Positions 16,633-26,226 of a stretch of DNA of 64,000 nucleotides are shown piece by piece (positions within the stretch are counted from its first letter, which is position 1; the number at the start of each line of letters is the position of its first letter). The stretch is from positions 186,001 through 250,000 of the forward strand of contig NZ_JAHLEL010000009.1 of assembly GCF_020131355.1 (NCBI RefSeq), given 5' to 3'. A model generated the notes under the pieces. The model saw only the letters and a program-made list of their open reading frames with translations. It had not been told where the DNA came from and did no database searches. Both the position numbers and the translations under genes were made by a program. Origin of the DNA: Pseudonocardia sp. ICBG1293. GTDB lineage: Bacteria; Actinomycetota; Actinomycetes; Mycobacteriales; Pseudonocardiaceae.

Positions 16633-18015
16633 GTGCGCGTGACCACCTCGGAGTACAGCAGCATCACCCCCGGGGACCTGGCCATCGCCACGCTCGGTCC
16701 GGCCCGCATCACCTCCCCGCTGGCCCCGCTGCTCGACGCCCGCCGCACCACCGAGCACTACGTCGACTCCGGAGACCGGGTCCTGCTCGACGACACCGCC
16801 GCCGGGATCCGGGCCCGCGGCGTCGAGCCGGAGGAGCTGCCGGGCCTGGAGCCGTGCGGGCCGCGCCGGCAGATCTACTTCGACCCGTCGAAGACCCGCG
16901 CCGGGATCGTCACCTGCGGCGGACTGTGCCCGGGCCTCAACGACGTCATCTCCGGCCTGGTCCGCACCCTGACCTACCACTACGGCGTGCGCCGGGTCGT
17001 CGGCTTCCGCAACGGCTACCGCGGCTTCGTCTCCTCCTACGGCCACGACGTCGTCGAGCTCTCCCCGGAGTCGGTCCGCGACATCCCCGTCGACGGCGGC
17101 ACCTTCCTCGGCACCTCGCGCGGCCCGCAGGACCCGGAGGAGATCGTCGACTGCCTCGAGCAGATGCACCTCAACGTGCTGTTCGTGATCGGTGGCGACG
17201 GCACCATGCGCGGGGCGATGGAGATCGCGCGGGTGGTGGCGGAGCGGGGGCTGCGCATCGCCGTCGTCGGCATCCCGAAGACGATCGACAACGACATCCC
17301 GTTCATCGACCAGTCCTTCGGCTTCCAGACGGCGTTCTCCCAGGCCAGCGAGGCCATCCGGTCGGTCACGGTGGAGGTCAAGTCCACCCCCGGCGGGGTC
17401 GGGCTGGTCAAGCTGATGGGCCGGCACTCCGGCTTCATCGCCTGCTACGCCTCGCTCGTGCGCTCCGACGCCGACGCCGTCCTGATCCCCGAGGTCCCCT
17501 TCGAGCTCGACGGCGAGACCGGCCTGCTGCACCACCTGCGGCGGCGGGTGTCCCAGCGCGGGCACGCGGTGGTCGTCGTCGCGGAGGGCGCCGGACAGGA
17601 TATGCTCCCGCCGGTCGGGCGCACCGACGCCTCCGGCAACGCCAAGCTGTCCGACGTCGGCCCGTGGCTCAAGGAGCGCATCGCCGACTCCTTCGCCGAG
17701 GCCGGCATGGAGACCACCGTCCGCTACGTCGACCCGAGCTACATCATCCGCAGCGTCCCGGCCAACCCCTACGACAGCGTCTACACCGTCCGGCTGTCCC
17801 AGGCCGCGGTGCACGCCGCGATGTCCGGCCGCACCGCGATGGTGGTCGGACGGGTGCGACGCCGGTTCGTGCACATCCCGATGAGCCTGGCGGTGAGCCG
17901 GCGCAACCAGGTCGACCCGCACGGCGACCTGTGGATGGCGGTCCTGGAGTCCACCGGGCAGCCGTGGCGCTTCGGGGAGGACTCCGGCGCACCCACCCGG
18001 GCGCCGCACACCTGA
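16633..18015 (+). CDS. ATP-dependent 6-phosphofructokinase (long form)
   Basis: A 460-residue kinase that phosphorylates fructose 6-phosphate. TCGGLCPGLNDV marks the nucleotide loop near residue 95, IGGDGTMRGA the ATP/PPi discriminator and PKTIDNDI the catalytic loop; MGRHSGFIA and PEVPFEL follow. GGDGT (rather than GGDD) indicates ATP rather than pyrophosphate as phosphoryl donor. The extra N-terminal 90 residues place it with the long PFK group, not the 320-residue allosteric type. GTG 16633 follows GGAG. It stands alone, with about 255 bp of apparently empty DNA upstream. Confidence 0.88.
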   Translation: MRVTTSEYSSITPGDLAIATLGPARITSPLAPLLDARRTTEHYVDSGDRVLLDDTAAGIRARGVEPEELPGLEPCGPRRQIYFDPSKTRAGIVTCGGLCPGLNDVISGLVRTLTYHYGVRRVVGFRNGYRGFVSSYGHDVVELSPESVRDIPVDGGTFLGTSRGPQDPEEIVDCLEQMHLNVLFVIGGDGTMRGAMEIARVVAERGLRIAVVGIPKTIDNDIPFIDQSFGFQTAFSQASEAIRSVTVEVKSTPGGVGLVKLMGRHSGFIACYASLVRSDADAVLIPEVPFELDGETGLLHHLRRRVSQRGHAVVVVAEGAGQDMLPPVGRTDASGNAKLSDVGPWLKERIADSFAEAGMETTVRYVDPSYIIRSVPANPYDSVYTVRLSQAAVHAAMSGRTAMVVGRVRRRFVHIPMSLAVSRRNQVDPHGDLWMAVLESTGQPWRFGEDSGAPTRAPHT

Positions 18016-18032
18016 CCGGTGCGGGTGGGCGC

Positions 18033-18860
18033 CTAGTTCAGGTGCGCCCGGTGCTTCATCGCCTCGGTGCGCACCTCGTCCAGCAGCTCCGGGCCCGAGC
18101 GCGACCCGCGGCCCGGACCGTCCACCCAGGACTCCATCAGCCGGGCCGCCTCGTCCCAGCGGGCCTGCGCGGCGAGCACCTCGCCGAGCTCGCGGATGAG
18201 CTCCGGACCCTGATGGCGCAGCCCCAGCCGCATCCGCAGTACCCACTCCAGCCCGTCGTGGTCCCGGGAGCGGCCGTAGGACGTCCGGAGGTTCTCCAGC
18301 ATCCGGGCCAGGATCCGGCGGGTCGAGGTGCGCGGCAGCATGCCCGAGTCGAAGGGCACCTCCGGGCCGGCACCCGTCGTGGCGCGGAAGAGCCGCTCGC
18401 AGCCGGCCGGATCGAGCCGCCTCCCGCCGTCGAAGGGGTCGACGAGGCGCTGGGTGCCGGGCACCCGCACCAGGAAGTGCCCGGGCATGCCGACGCCCTC
18501 CAGCGCCACCCCGGCCCGGCGGCCGACCTCGATGGCCACGACCGACAGCGTGATCGGGATGCCGGTGCGGCGTTCGAGGACGTCGGGCAGGAACGAGTTC
18601 CGCGGGTCGGCGTAGTCGGTGGAGTTGCCCCGGAACCCGGCCTCGGTGAACAGCCGGTGCAGCAGCGACTCGAACCCGGTGACGCCCTCGGCGAGCTCGT
18701 CGAGCGTGACGCGGGCCCGGGCGGCGGCGACGGCGGCGACCTCCGGGTCCGGCGCGGCCCCCGCGGCGATCGCCAGGGCGCCCTCGTCGAGCTGCGGTTC
18801 GGGCCCGGTCACCATCCGCAGGAAGCGGGTCACCGGGTCGGCGCGGTCGTGCCGGGTCAC
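18033..18860 (-). CDS. Transglutaminase-like protein of the SirB1 family
   Basis: A 275-residue soluble protein. The N part has a helical lead-in and then the transglutaminase-like core RNSFLPDVLERRTGIPITLSV with GMPGHFLVRV and LVDPFDGG. A C-terminal TPR-like part (ILARMLENLRTSY, WVLRMRLGLR, LGEVLAAQARWDEAARLMES) follows. The usual catalytic Cys is replaced in this family, so enzyme activity is doubtful. It converges with the phosphofructokinase gene (17 bp) and may share an operon with nothing else. The biological role is unknown. Confidence 0.8.
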   Translation of the reverse strand: MTRHDRADPVTRFLRMVTGPEPQLDEGALAIAAGAAPDPEVAAVAAARARVTLDELAEGVTGFESLLHRLFTEAGFRGNSTDYADPRNSFLPDVLERRTGIPITLSVVAIEVGRRAGVALEGVGMPGHFLVRVPGTQRLVDPFDGGRRLDPAGCERLFRATTGAGPEVPFDSGMLPRTSTRRILARMLENLRTSYGRSRDHDGLEWVLRMRLGLRHQGPELIRELGEVLAAQARWDEAARLMESWVDGPGRGSRSGPELLDEVRTEAMKHRAHLN

Positions 18861-18879
18861 CCCGGGACCGTACCGGGAT

Positions 18880-19842
18880 TCACGGGGGCGACATGGTGAC
18901 GCGCACGACCGTGCCCGTCACCTGGCCCGGGTCGTCCTCCGCGGTCCACACCTGCAGCACGTCGGACAGCTCCGAGGCCAGCCACATCCCCCGGCCGCGG
19001 TTCCCGGCGACCGGGGGCGCGGCAAGCCCGGGGAACGCGAGCCGGAACGTCGCGGCGTCGCGCATCTCCGAGACCAGCCCGGACTCGGTGCGCCACATCC
19101 GCAGGACCGGGTGGCCCGACCCGTGCTCGACGCCGTTGCTGACCAGCTCGTTGACCGCCAGGACCAGGTCGGAGACCCGGCTGGGTCCCAGCCCGGACAG
19201 CTCGGCCTGCCGCTCGACCACGCGCCGCATCGATCCGAGGTCGTCCAGGGTCACCGGCAGCGTCACGATCGCGGGACCCAGCTCCGCCGGTGGTCGCTGC
19301 GGGTTCTCGGCCAGCAGCTCGTGGTCGTCGCGCCGGCCGCCGGTCGGGACCGGTGCGCCGTCGACGAGGAACTCGTCGTGCAGGGCCCCGGCGTGCGCGC
19401 GGTCGTCCTCGGCGTCGGGGAAACAGCACAGCAGCTCGACCGGCAGACCGCGCAGGGCGTGCGAGAGCGCGAGGTCCAGGCGGGTCCAGTAGGCCGCGTC
19501 CACCCCGGGCAGGTCGACCGGCTGGCCGACCGTGCAGACCCCGGACGCGCCGTCGGTCAGCGCCTCGCGGACCGCGCGGCTCCAGCGCCCCGCGACCGTG
19601 AACGGCGGGGCCGAGTGCATCCGGTCCGGCGTGCGGAACTCCACCCCGGCGTCACGGCCGAGGGCACGACGCAGCACGGCGGCACACCGGGGTTCGACGA
19701 CCACCAGCGCACGGCGGCCCGCCTCCAGTGCGCCGGTCACCGGTGCGGTGAGTGCGGCGGCCTGGTGGTCCGGATCCCGGTACGGCACGGCCCGGTGGAC
19801 GAGGCCGTCCGGGACGGGGCGCGGGGTGGCGGTGGCGGTCAT
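18880..19842 (-). CDS. Anti-sigma-type regulatory protein: MEDS sensor plus HATPase domain
   Basis: A 320-residue two-domain protein. About residues 10-165 form a MEDS-type domain (HRAVPYRDPDHQAAALTAPV start, ALRGLPVELLCCFPDAE end), thought to sense methanogen/methylotroph-type signals. About 190-320 form a serine-kinase-like HATPase with VLAVNELVSNGVEHGSG and GNRGRGMWLASEL. This architecture is called RsbA-like and usually feeds a SigB-type partner switch by phosphorylating an anti-anti-sigma factor. No sigma factor is adjacent. ATG 19842 is the only good start. Confidence 0.8.
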   Translation of the reverse strand: MTATATPRPVPDGLVHRAVPYRDPDHQAAALTAPVTGALEAGRRALVVVEPRCAAVLRRALGRDAGVEFRTPDRMHSAPPFTVAGRWSRAVREALTDGASGVCTVGQPVDLPGVDAAYWTRLDLALSHALRGLPVELLCCFPDAEDDRAHAGALHDEFLVDGAPVPTGGRRDDHELLAENPQRPPAELGPAIVTLPVTLDDLGSMRRVVERQAELSGLGPSRVSDLVLAVNELVSNGVEHGSGHPVLRMWRTESGLVSEMRDAATFRLAFPGLAAPPVAGNRGRGMWLASELSDVLQVWTAEDDPGQVTGTVVRVTMSPP

Positions 19843-20059
19843 CGGTGGTCGCGGGCGGTCGGGGTCATGGGGCGTAGGCCTTCCACGTCGAAGCTGTGCC
19901 CATCTGCTCAAGGCGGCTCCTGACGGGGGTGACCATAACCAAACCGCGCCGGTCCCGTGGTGCGGGGCGTGTGTGTTCGCCGACCTCGCGCGCCCGCGCG
20001 GCCCGTGGTGCGGTAAGAGAGCGGAACGGATCACCCACACATCACGAGCGGAGTGACAG

Positions 20060-20512
20060 ATGCACGTCTTCGACGGAGTGGACGAGCTGCGGGCGGCCAA
20101 GGGGACCGAGATCGGTACCTCGCCCTGGCTGACCGTCACGCAGGAGCGGATCGACGGCTTCGCCGACGCCACCGACGACCACCAGTGGATCCACGTCGAC
20201 GCCGAGCGGGCCGCGACCGGGCCGTTCGGCACCACGATCGCCCACGGCTTCCTGTCGCTGTCGCTGCTGCCCACGCTGGTGCAGTCGGTCTACAAGGTGG
20301 ACGGGGTGAAGATGGGGGTGAACTACGGCCTGAACAAGGTCCGGTTCACCAGCCCGCTGCCGGTGGGCAGCCGGATCCGCGCCCGGGTCGAGCTGACCGA
20401 CGTCAGCGACGTCTCCGGCGGCGTCCAGCTCACGCTCGGGGTGACCGTCGAGATCGAGGGCTCGGAGAAGCCCGCCCTGGTCGCCGAGTGGCTGACCCGG
20501 CAGTTCGTCTAG
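20060..20512 (+). CDS. MaoC-family (R)-specific enoyl-CoA hydratase
   Basis: A 150-residue hot-dog-fold protein. The catalytic signature is FADATDDHQWIHVDAERA followed by GTTIAHGFLSLSLLP, with the expected Asp and His of the hydratase-2 motif. GGAG precedes ATG 20060. The thiolase gene starts 13 bp downstream, so the pair would hydrate and cleave an acyl-CoA, or run in reverse for polyester precursors. Confidence 0.9.
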   Translation: MHVFDGVDELRAAKGTEIGTSPWLTVTQERIDGFADATDDHQWIHVDAERAATGPFGTTIAHGFLSLSLLPTLVQSVYKVDGVKMGVNYGLNKVRFTSPLPVGSRIRARVELTDVSDVSGGVQLTLGVTVEIEGSEKPALVAEWLTRQFV

Positions 20513-20525
20513 GAGGGGAGAACCC

Positions 20526-21737
20526 ATGCGTGATGCGGTGATCTGTGAGCCGCTGCGGACCCCGGTCGGTGGGTTCGGGGGGTCGTTGCGTGAGGTCCCG
20601 GCCCACACCCTGGCCGCGACGGTGATCGGTGCGCTGATGGAGCGCACCGGGCTCGACGGCGCGGTGGTCGAGGACGTGGTGCTGGGGCACTGCTATCCGA
20701 CGATGGACGCCCCGGCGATCGGCCGGGTCGCGGCGCTGGATGCGGGCCTGCCGGTGACGGCGGGTGGCATCCAGATCGACCGTCGTTGTGGTTCGGGTCT
20801 GCAGGCGGTGCTCTACGCCGCGATGCAGGTGCGGACGGGTGCGGCGGAGGTGGTGCTGGCCGGTGGTGCGGAGTCGATGTCCGGGGCGTCGTTCTACTCG
20901 ACCGGGATGCGGTGGGGTGTCAAGGGCGGCCCCGGGGTGATGCTGAACGACTCGCTGGCCCGTGGCCGCGTCACCGCGGGCGGGAAGAACTTCCCGGTGC
21001 CGGGCGGGATGCTGGAGACCGCGGAGAACCTGCGTCGGGAGTACGCGATCCCGCGCGCCGAGCAGGACGAGTACTCGGTCCGCTCGCACCACCGGGCCGC
21101 GGCGGCGCAGGAGTCGGGGGTGTTCGCCGAGGAGATCGTCCCGGTGACCGTTCCGGGTCGCAAGGGCGACACCGTCGTGGAGCGCGACGAGCACGTCCGC
21201 CCCGACTCGACGGTGGAGAAGCTGGCGACGTTGCGCCCGATCCTGGGCAGGGACGACCCGGACGCCACGGTGACCGCGGGGAACGCGTCGGGGCAGAACG
21301 ACGGTGCCGCGATCTGTGTGGTGACCAGCCCGGAGAAGGCCGCCGAGCTGGGGCTGCGCCCGCTGGTGCGGGTCGTGTCCTGGGGTCTGGGTGGGGTCCC
21401 GCCCAAGACGATGGGCATCGGGCCGGTCCCGGCGACGGCCAAGGCCCTGGACGTGGCCGGGCTGACCCTGGCCGACATCGACCTGATCGAGCTGAACGAG
21501 GCGTTCGCGGCGCAGGTGCTGGCGTGTACGCGGGAGTGGAAGTTCACCGACGCCGACTTCGAGCGCACCAACGTGCACGGCTCGGGGATCTCGATGGGGC
21601 ATCCGGTCGGGGCGACCGGCGGCCGGATCCTGGCCACGCTCACCCGGGAGATGGTGCGTCGCGACGCCCGCTACGGGCTGGAGACGATGTGCATCGGCGG
21701 CGGGCAGGGCCTCGCCGCGGTGTTCGAACGCGTCTGA
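20526..21737 (+). CDS. Acetyl-CoA acetyltransferase (thiolase)
   Basis: A 403-residue type II thiolase of full length. The nucleophilic cysteine lies in IDRRCGSGLQAV, with GGAESMSGASFY, the Asn/His motif LNEAFAAQVLA and the C-terminal GSGISMGHPVGATGGR. The active-site C-terminal cysteine is in ETMCIGGGQG. GGAGGGGAG precedes the ATG. Co-transcribed with a MaoC hydratase, it probably acts in beta-oxidation of an unidentified acyl chain. Confidence 0.93.
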   Translation: MRDAVICEPLRTPVGGFGGSLREVPAHTLAATVIGALMERTGLDGAVVEDVVLGHCYPTMDAPAIGRVAALDAGLPVTAGGIQIDRRCGSGLQAVLYAAMQVRTGAAEVVLAGGAESMSGASFYSTGMRWGVKGGPGVMLNDSLARGRVTAGGKNFPVPGGMLETAENLRREYAIPRAEQDEYSVRSHHRAAAAQESGVFAEEIVPVTVPGRKGDTVVERDEHVRPDSTVEKLATLRPILGRDDPDATVTAGNASGQNDGAAICVVTSPEKAAELGLRPLVRVVSWGLGGVPPKTMGIGPVPATAKALDVAGLTLADIDLIELNEAFAAQVLACTREWKFTDADFERTNVHGSGISMGHPVGATGGRILATLTREMVRRDARYGLETMCIGGGQGLAAVFERV

Positions 21738-22064
21738 CCGCGTGCTCCGGTCGGCTCAGTGCGTTCCGTCGCACGGAGCCGACCGGTGGTCGCATTCGGC
21801 GGTGAATCGATCGCTTCCTACTGTTCCGACCCGAAATGACCTTGCTAGCGTCGCCGTCGCGTGCTCCACTCGGTGGTCGGACGATCGGTGCGACGACACC
21901 CGCCATCGGATCCCTCGGTGCACCTTCCCAGCTCGACGGACGAGGACCGGTGGCCGCGCCACGCCCCGCCGGCACGAAGCAGGTGCCCGATGGACGTACC
22001 GACCCCCGGGGTGCGGGGAGGGTGGAACGCCTCCACCCCACCGCCCGGCAGGTGGACCGAGGAG
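21738..22064. other. Intergenic region before the DUF485 gene
   Basis: This 327-bp gap has no clear complete gene. A possible -10 TAGCGT is at 21846-21851, within a less GC-rich patch (about 21800-21850), and could drive the symporter genes. In-frame ATG 21990 is an alternative earlier start for the DUF485 protein. Confidence 0.4.
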
Positions 22065-22413
22065 ATGACCCGCCCCCTCGCCGGCGGCCCGGTGCCGGCG
22101 ACCCCCGCGCCGCCGGTCCGGTTGGCCGACGCCGTGTACGCCGACCCGCGCTTCCAGGCGCTGCGCGCCCGGCGCAATCGGTTCGTCGCCGTCGCCTCGG
22201 CGCTGTTCCTGGTCTGGTACGGGCTGTTCGTCGGGCTGTCCGCGTTCGCCCCCGGCCTGATGGCGACGCCGGTCGCCGGCTCGGTCAACCTCGGTTTCGT
22301 GCTCGGGCTGGCGCAGTTCGCGACCACCCTGCTGATCGTGGCCGCCTACCGGCGCTTCGCCGCCCGCCGGCTGGACCCGGCCGTGGCCGAGCTGCGCGCC
22401 CGCTACGGGGCCG
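22065..22413 (+). CDS. DUF485 membrane protein with missing stop codon
   Basis: A small two-helix membrane protein typical of the partner gene of acetate symporters. RLADAVYADPRFQALRARRNRF is followed by TM1 (FVAVASALFLVWYGLFVGL) and TM2 (NLGFVLGLAQFATTLLIVAAY), then AVAELRARYG. Family members end a few residues later, overlapping the symporter start. Here the frame instead reads on without a stop for more than 1.5 kb, so a 1-nt indel near the GGGG at 22405 or a stop loss is likely. The end given is where the symporter starts. ATG 22065 is directly preceded by GAGGAG. Confidence 0.6.
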
Positions 22414-23981
22414 GTGACCGGCCCCGAACAGATCGGCGACCCGATCCTGAACATGGCCGTGTTCGGGGTGTTCGTCCTGGCCACCCTGGGGCTGGTCTAC
22501 CGGGTCAGCCACCGCGCCGACACCCCGGACGACTACTACGCCGCGGGCGGCGGCTTCGGCGGCGCCCAGAACGGTGTGGCGATGTCCGGCGACTTCCTGT
22601 CCGCCGCCTCGTTCCTCGGGATCTCCGGGGCCATCGCGATCTACGGCTACGACGGCTTCGTCTACTCGGTCAGCTGGGTCGTCGCCTGGCTCGTCGCGCT
22701 GCTGGTCGTCGGGGAGGGGCTGCGCAACACCGGCCGGTTCACGATGGGCGACGTCATGGCCTACCGGCTGCGGCAGAGCCCCGTCCGGGCCGCGGCGGCG
22801 ACCTCGACACTGATCATCTCGCTCGTGTACATGGTCGCCCAGATGGCGGGTGCGGGCAGCCTGATCGCGCTGTTGCTGGACATCCACTCGGTGGCCGGCC
22901 AGTCGGCGATGATCGTGCTCGTCGGTGTCGTGATGCTGGCCTACGTGCTGCTCGGCGGGATGCGTGGCACGACCTGGGTGCAGATCGTCAAGGCGGTGCT
23001 GCTGCTGACCTGCGTCGCCGCACTGGCCGCGTTCGTGCTCGGACGGTTCGGGCTGAACCTGTCCGAGCTGTTCGGGGAGGCCGCGGAGGTGAGCCCGCTC
23101 GGCGGTGCGCTGCTGGAGCCCGGGGGCTGGTACGGCGGCGGGCTCGCCCAGCGGATCGACTTCCTGTCCCTGGGGCTGGCGCTCGTGCTCGGCATCTCCA
23201 GCCTCCCGCACGTGCTCATGCGCTTCTTCACCGTCCCGGACGCGGTCCAGGCGCGCCGCTCGGTCACCTGGTGCTCCTGGCTGATGGTGGTCTTCTACCT
23301 GTGCATCCTCGTGGTCGGGTTCGGCGCGGCCGTCGTCGTCGGCCGGGACCGGATCCTCGCCGCGCCGGGCGGGGCGAACTCGGCCGCGCCGCTGCTGGCC
23401 TACGAGATCGGCGGCACCGCGGTGCTGGGGTTCGTCGCGGCGGTCGCGTTCGCGACGATCCTCGCGGTGGTCGCGGGCCTGACGCTGACCGCGTCGGCGT
23501 CCTTCGCGCACGACGTGTACGCCTCGATCCTGCGCCGTGGCCGGGCCGAGCCCGCCGACGAGATCAGGGTCGCCCGGCGCACGGCGGTCGTCATCGGTGC
23601 GGCGGCCATCGTGGGCGGGGTCGTCGCCCGGGATCTCAACGTCGCGTTCCTGGTGTCGCTGGCGCCGCGTCGGCGAACCTGCCGACGATCGTGTTCGCGT
23701 TGTTCTGGCCCCGCTTCGCGACCCGCGGCGCGCTGTGGAGCATCTACACCGGTCTGGCCGGCTCGGTGCTGCTCATCGTGTTCTCGACGACGGTCAGCGG
23801 CACTCCGTCGTCGCTGTTCCCGGGGGTTGACCTGGCGTGGTTCCCGCTCACCAACCCGGCGATCGTGTCGGTGCCGCTGGCCTTCCTCGCCGGCGTGCTG
23901 GGGACGCTGACCTCGCGCAGGGCGGACGACCCGTACCTCGCCCGGGAGATGGCGGTCCGGTCGGTCACCGGGCTGTCCTGA
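22414..23981 (+). pseudogene. Cation/acetate symporter (SSS family) with internal frameshift
   Basis: A sodium:solute symporter of the ActP type that would take up acetate or short organic acids. From GTG 22414 the first about 417 codons are normal: TPDDYYAAGGGFGG, NGVAMSGDFLSAASFLGISG, then about ten membrane helices and VAFLVSLA. At about 23664 the frame breaks. The family continuation (ASANLPTIVFALFW onward to 23981) is in another frame. Comparison with the usual LAFAVAASANLP implies loss of about 10 nt. Unshifted translation ends at 23910 with a non-membrane tail. A sequencing or assembly error cannot be excluded. Confidence 0.8.
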
Positions 23982-24000
23982 CCGGGCCGTCCTGACCGGG

Positions 24001-24052
24001 CCGTCCCGGCCGGCCGGGACGGGGGAGCGGTCGCGCGGACCCGCGCGACCGC
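24001..24052. terminator. Twin hairpins between convergent symporter and pyrophosphatase genes
   Basis: Two perfect stem-loops lie back to back. CCGTCCCGGC/GCCGGGACGG has a 2-nt loop (24001-24022). GCGGTCGCGCGG/CCGCGCGACCGC also has a 2-nt loop (24027-24052). They would serve as a bidirectional terminator. A tandem 14-bp repeat, GTCCTGACCGGGCC, spans 23975-24002 just before. Confidence 0.65.
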
Positions 24053-24059
24053 CCGTCGT

Positions 24060-24548
24060 CTAGTGCCCGGCGGCCTTCGCGCGGTCGTAGGACGCCTTGA
24101 TCTCGCGCTCGGCGTCGGCCCGGCCGACCCAGGACGCGCCCTCGACACTCTTGCCCGGCTCGAGGGTCTTGTAGATCTCGAAGAAGTGCTGGATCTCCGC
24201 CCGGTCGAACTCGGCCAGGTGGTGGATGTCGCGCAGGTGCTCCTGGCGGGGGTCGTCCGACGGGACGCAGAGGACCTTGTCGTCGCCGCCCTTCTCGTCC
24301 TTCATCCGGAACATGCCGATCGCGCGGGAGCGGATGACGCACCCCGGGAAGGTCGGCTCCTGCACCAGGACCAGGGCGTCCAGCGGGTCCCCGTCCTCGC
24401 CCAGGGTGTCGTCGATGAACCCGTAGTCGGCGGGGTACTGGGTGGCGGTGAACAGGGTGCGGTCGAGCCGGATACGTCCGGTCTCGTGATCGACCTCGTA
24501 CTTGTTCCGGCCGCCCTTGGGGATTTCGATGGTGACGTCGAAGTCCAC
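24060..24548 (-). CDS. ppa: Inorganic pyrophosphatase
   Basis: A 162-residue class A soluble pyrophosphatase that hydrolyses pyrophosphate released by biosynthesis. The family pattern is complete: [13 protein letters not shown], the metal-binding DxDPxD-type segment [12 protein letters not shown], and the C-terminal [21 protein letters not shown] 24548 has AAGGAG at good spacing. It is convergent with the symporter and divergent from dacB, the same arrangement as in mycobacteria. Confidence 0.96.
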   Translation of the reverse strand: MDFDVTIEIPKGGRNKYEVDHETGRIRLDRTLFTATQYPADYGFIDDTLGEDGDPLDALVLVQEPTFPGCVIRSRAIGMFRMKDEKGGDDKVLCVPSDDPRQEHLRDIHHLAEFDRAEIQHFFEIYKTLEPGKSVEGASWVGRADAEREIKASYDRAKAAGH

Positions 24549-24775
24549 GGTTCGTTGCTCCTTGAAGAGGGTCAGCGGTCTGGTGTCACGGCTCCACCGG
24601 ATCGCGGGCGGGGCCGCCGGCCCCGCCCGCTCCGGCGGTGCCGGTGCTGCCCCCTAGTGTGAGGGACCGGGTGGGCACGGGTGCACGCCGGTGAGCGCGG
24701 AGCGGGCCGATGTGTCCCGCGTCGCACCGCCGTGCGGGCAGGCCGTCCGCCGGACGAGCAGGTACGGGAGGGTCC

Positions 24776-26185
24776 GTGGGACGCAGGCATCGCCGGCCGG
24801 AGCGCAGCTACCGGCGGTTCGCCGTGGTCGCGGTCGCGGTGATGGCACTGGCCTCGCTGTTCGGCGCCGTCGCACTGGCCGGGCCGGACGCCCGCAGCTC
24901 GTTCGGGCTCGGCAGCACCGCCACCCCGTACCCGCCGGTCCCGATGCCCGCCCTGCGTCCGCTCACCCCGACCGCGCCGGTGCCCAGCGCCGCCGGCATC
25001 ACCGAGGCCCTGTCCTCGCAGCTCGACGCACCCGAGCTCGGAGAGGTCACCGGGGTGGTCATGGACTCGGCCGCGCCGCGCGGGGTGCGGCCGATCTGGG
25101 AGCGCGACGGCGACCGCGCGATGGTCCCCGGGTCCACGACGAAGCTGCTCACGGCGGCGGCCGCACTGCTGTCGCTGAACCCGACCGACCGGCTCGCGAC
25201 CCGGGTCGTGCCGGGCCCGACCCCGGACTCGGTCGTCCTCGTCGGGGCGGGCGACCCGTCGCTCACCGCGCTCCCGGACGGCCAGGACGGGCTCTACCCG
25301 GAGCCGGCCCGCATCGCCGACCTCGCCGACCAGGTCCGCAAGGCGGTCGGCCGCCCGATCACGACCGTCTACACCGACACCAGCCTGTGGACGGGCCCGG
25401 CCGAGTCCCCGGGCTGGGGCCCCACCGACGTCGCCGACGGCTACGTCGCGCCGATGTCGGCGCTGATGCTCGACGGCGGCCGTACCGACCCGCAGCAGCA
25501 GGACGGCCCGCGCAGCACCGACCCGGCCGCGGCGGCGGGCCGGGCGCTGGCCCGCGCGCTCGACGCCTCCGACGTCCGCGAGGGCGTCGCCGCGGCCAAC
25601 GCGCCCGTGCTGGGCAGCGTGTCCTCCCCGCCGATCGCGAGCCTCGTCGAGTACATGCTGACCGCCTCGGACAACGTCACCGCCGAGGCGATGGCCCGCC
25701 AGGTCGCGGTGTCCAAGGACGGCGAGGCCTCGTTCGACGGCGCGTCCAGGGCCGTCACGGAGGCCCTGGTGCAGGCCGGCTACGACGTGTCCGGGCTCCA
25801 GCTCGCCGACGGCAGCGGCCTGTCCCGGGACAACCTGATCCCGGCCCGGCTGCTCGGCGCGGTGCTGTCCTCGGCCGCGGCCCAGTCCGACAGCCCCACC
25901 GACGTGCAGTTCCTGCGCCCGATCCTCACCGGGCTGCCGGTCGCGGGCGGCGGTGGCACGCTCGCCGACCGGTTCGGCGACCCGCGGTCGGTGGCCGGTC
26001 GCGGCGTGGTCCGCGCCAAGACCGGCACCCTGTCCGGCGCCTCCAGCCTCGCCGGTGTCGTCACCGACGTCGACGGCAGGCTGCTCGTCTTCGCGCTGCT
26101 GTCCAACGGCACCTCGCCCGCCGACGCCCGGCCCGCGCTGGACCGCATCGCGGCGACCCTGTCGCGCTGCGGCTGCCGCGGCTGA
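24776..26185 (+). CDS. dacB: D-alanyl-D-alanine carboxypeptidase/endopeptidase (PBP4 family)
   Basis: A 469-residue exported peptidoglycan peptidase. An N-terminal signal or anchor (FAVVAVAVMALASLFGAVALA, about residues 15-35) is followed by a class C penicillin-binding domain with S120-T-T-K123, S298-D-N300 and K415-T-G. The family's inserted domain lies between the first two motifs. GTG 24776 has GGGAGG upstream; the earlier in-frame GTG has none. It begins a likely operon: zinc protease, tilS and hpt follow on the same strand. Confidence 0.92.
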   Translation: MGRRHRRPERSYRRFAVVAVAVMALASLFGAVALAGPDARSSFGLGSTATPYPPVPMPALRPLTPTAPVPSAAGITEALSSQLDAPELGEVTGVVMDSAAPRGVRPIWERDGDRAMVPGSTTKLLTAAAALLSLNPTDRLATRVVPGPTPDSVVLVGAGDPSLTALPDGQDGLYPEPARIADLADQVRKAVGRPITTVYTDTSLWTGPAESPGWGPTDVADGYVAPMSALMLDGGRTDPQQQDGPRSTDPAAAAGRALARALDASDVREGVAAANAPVLGSVSSPPIASLVEYMLTASDNVTAEAMARQVAVSKDGEASFDGASRAVTEALVQAGYDVSGLQLADGSGLSRDNLIPARLLGAVLSSAAAQSDSPTDVQFLRPILTGLPVAGGGGTLADRFGDPRSVAGRGVVRAKTGTLSGASSLAGVVTDVDGRLLVFALLSNGTSPADARPALDRIAATLSRCGCRG

Positions 26186-26213
26186 CCCGGTCTCGCGCCC
26201 CCGCCCCCGCGGG

Positions 26214-26219
26214 TAGCGT
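26214..26219 (+). promoter_or_regulatory. -10 element of the zinc protease gene (leaderless)
   Basis: TAGCGT stands seven bases before ATG 26227, in the 41-bp gap after dacB. This suggests an internal leaderless promoter. Confidence 0.45.
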
Positions 26220-26226
26220 GGGACGC

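Noticed and set aside
21861..23981. A single 706-codon open frame spanning the DUF485 and symporter region
   Set aside because: Only its two ends match protein families; the middle is Arg/Gly-rich shadow sequence over the real symporter frame. It results from lost stops and a frame lesion, not from a fusion protein.
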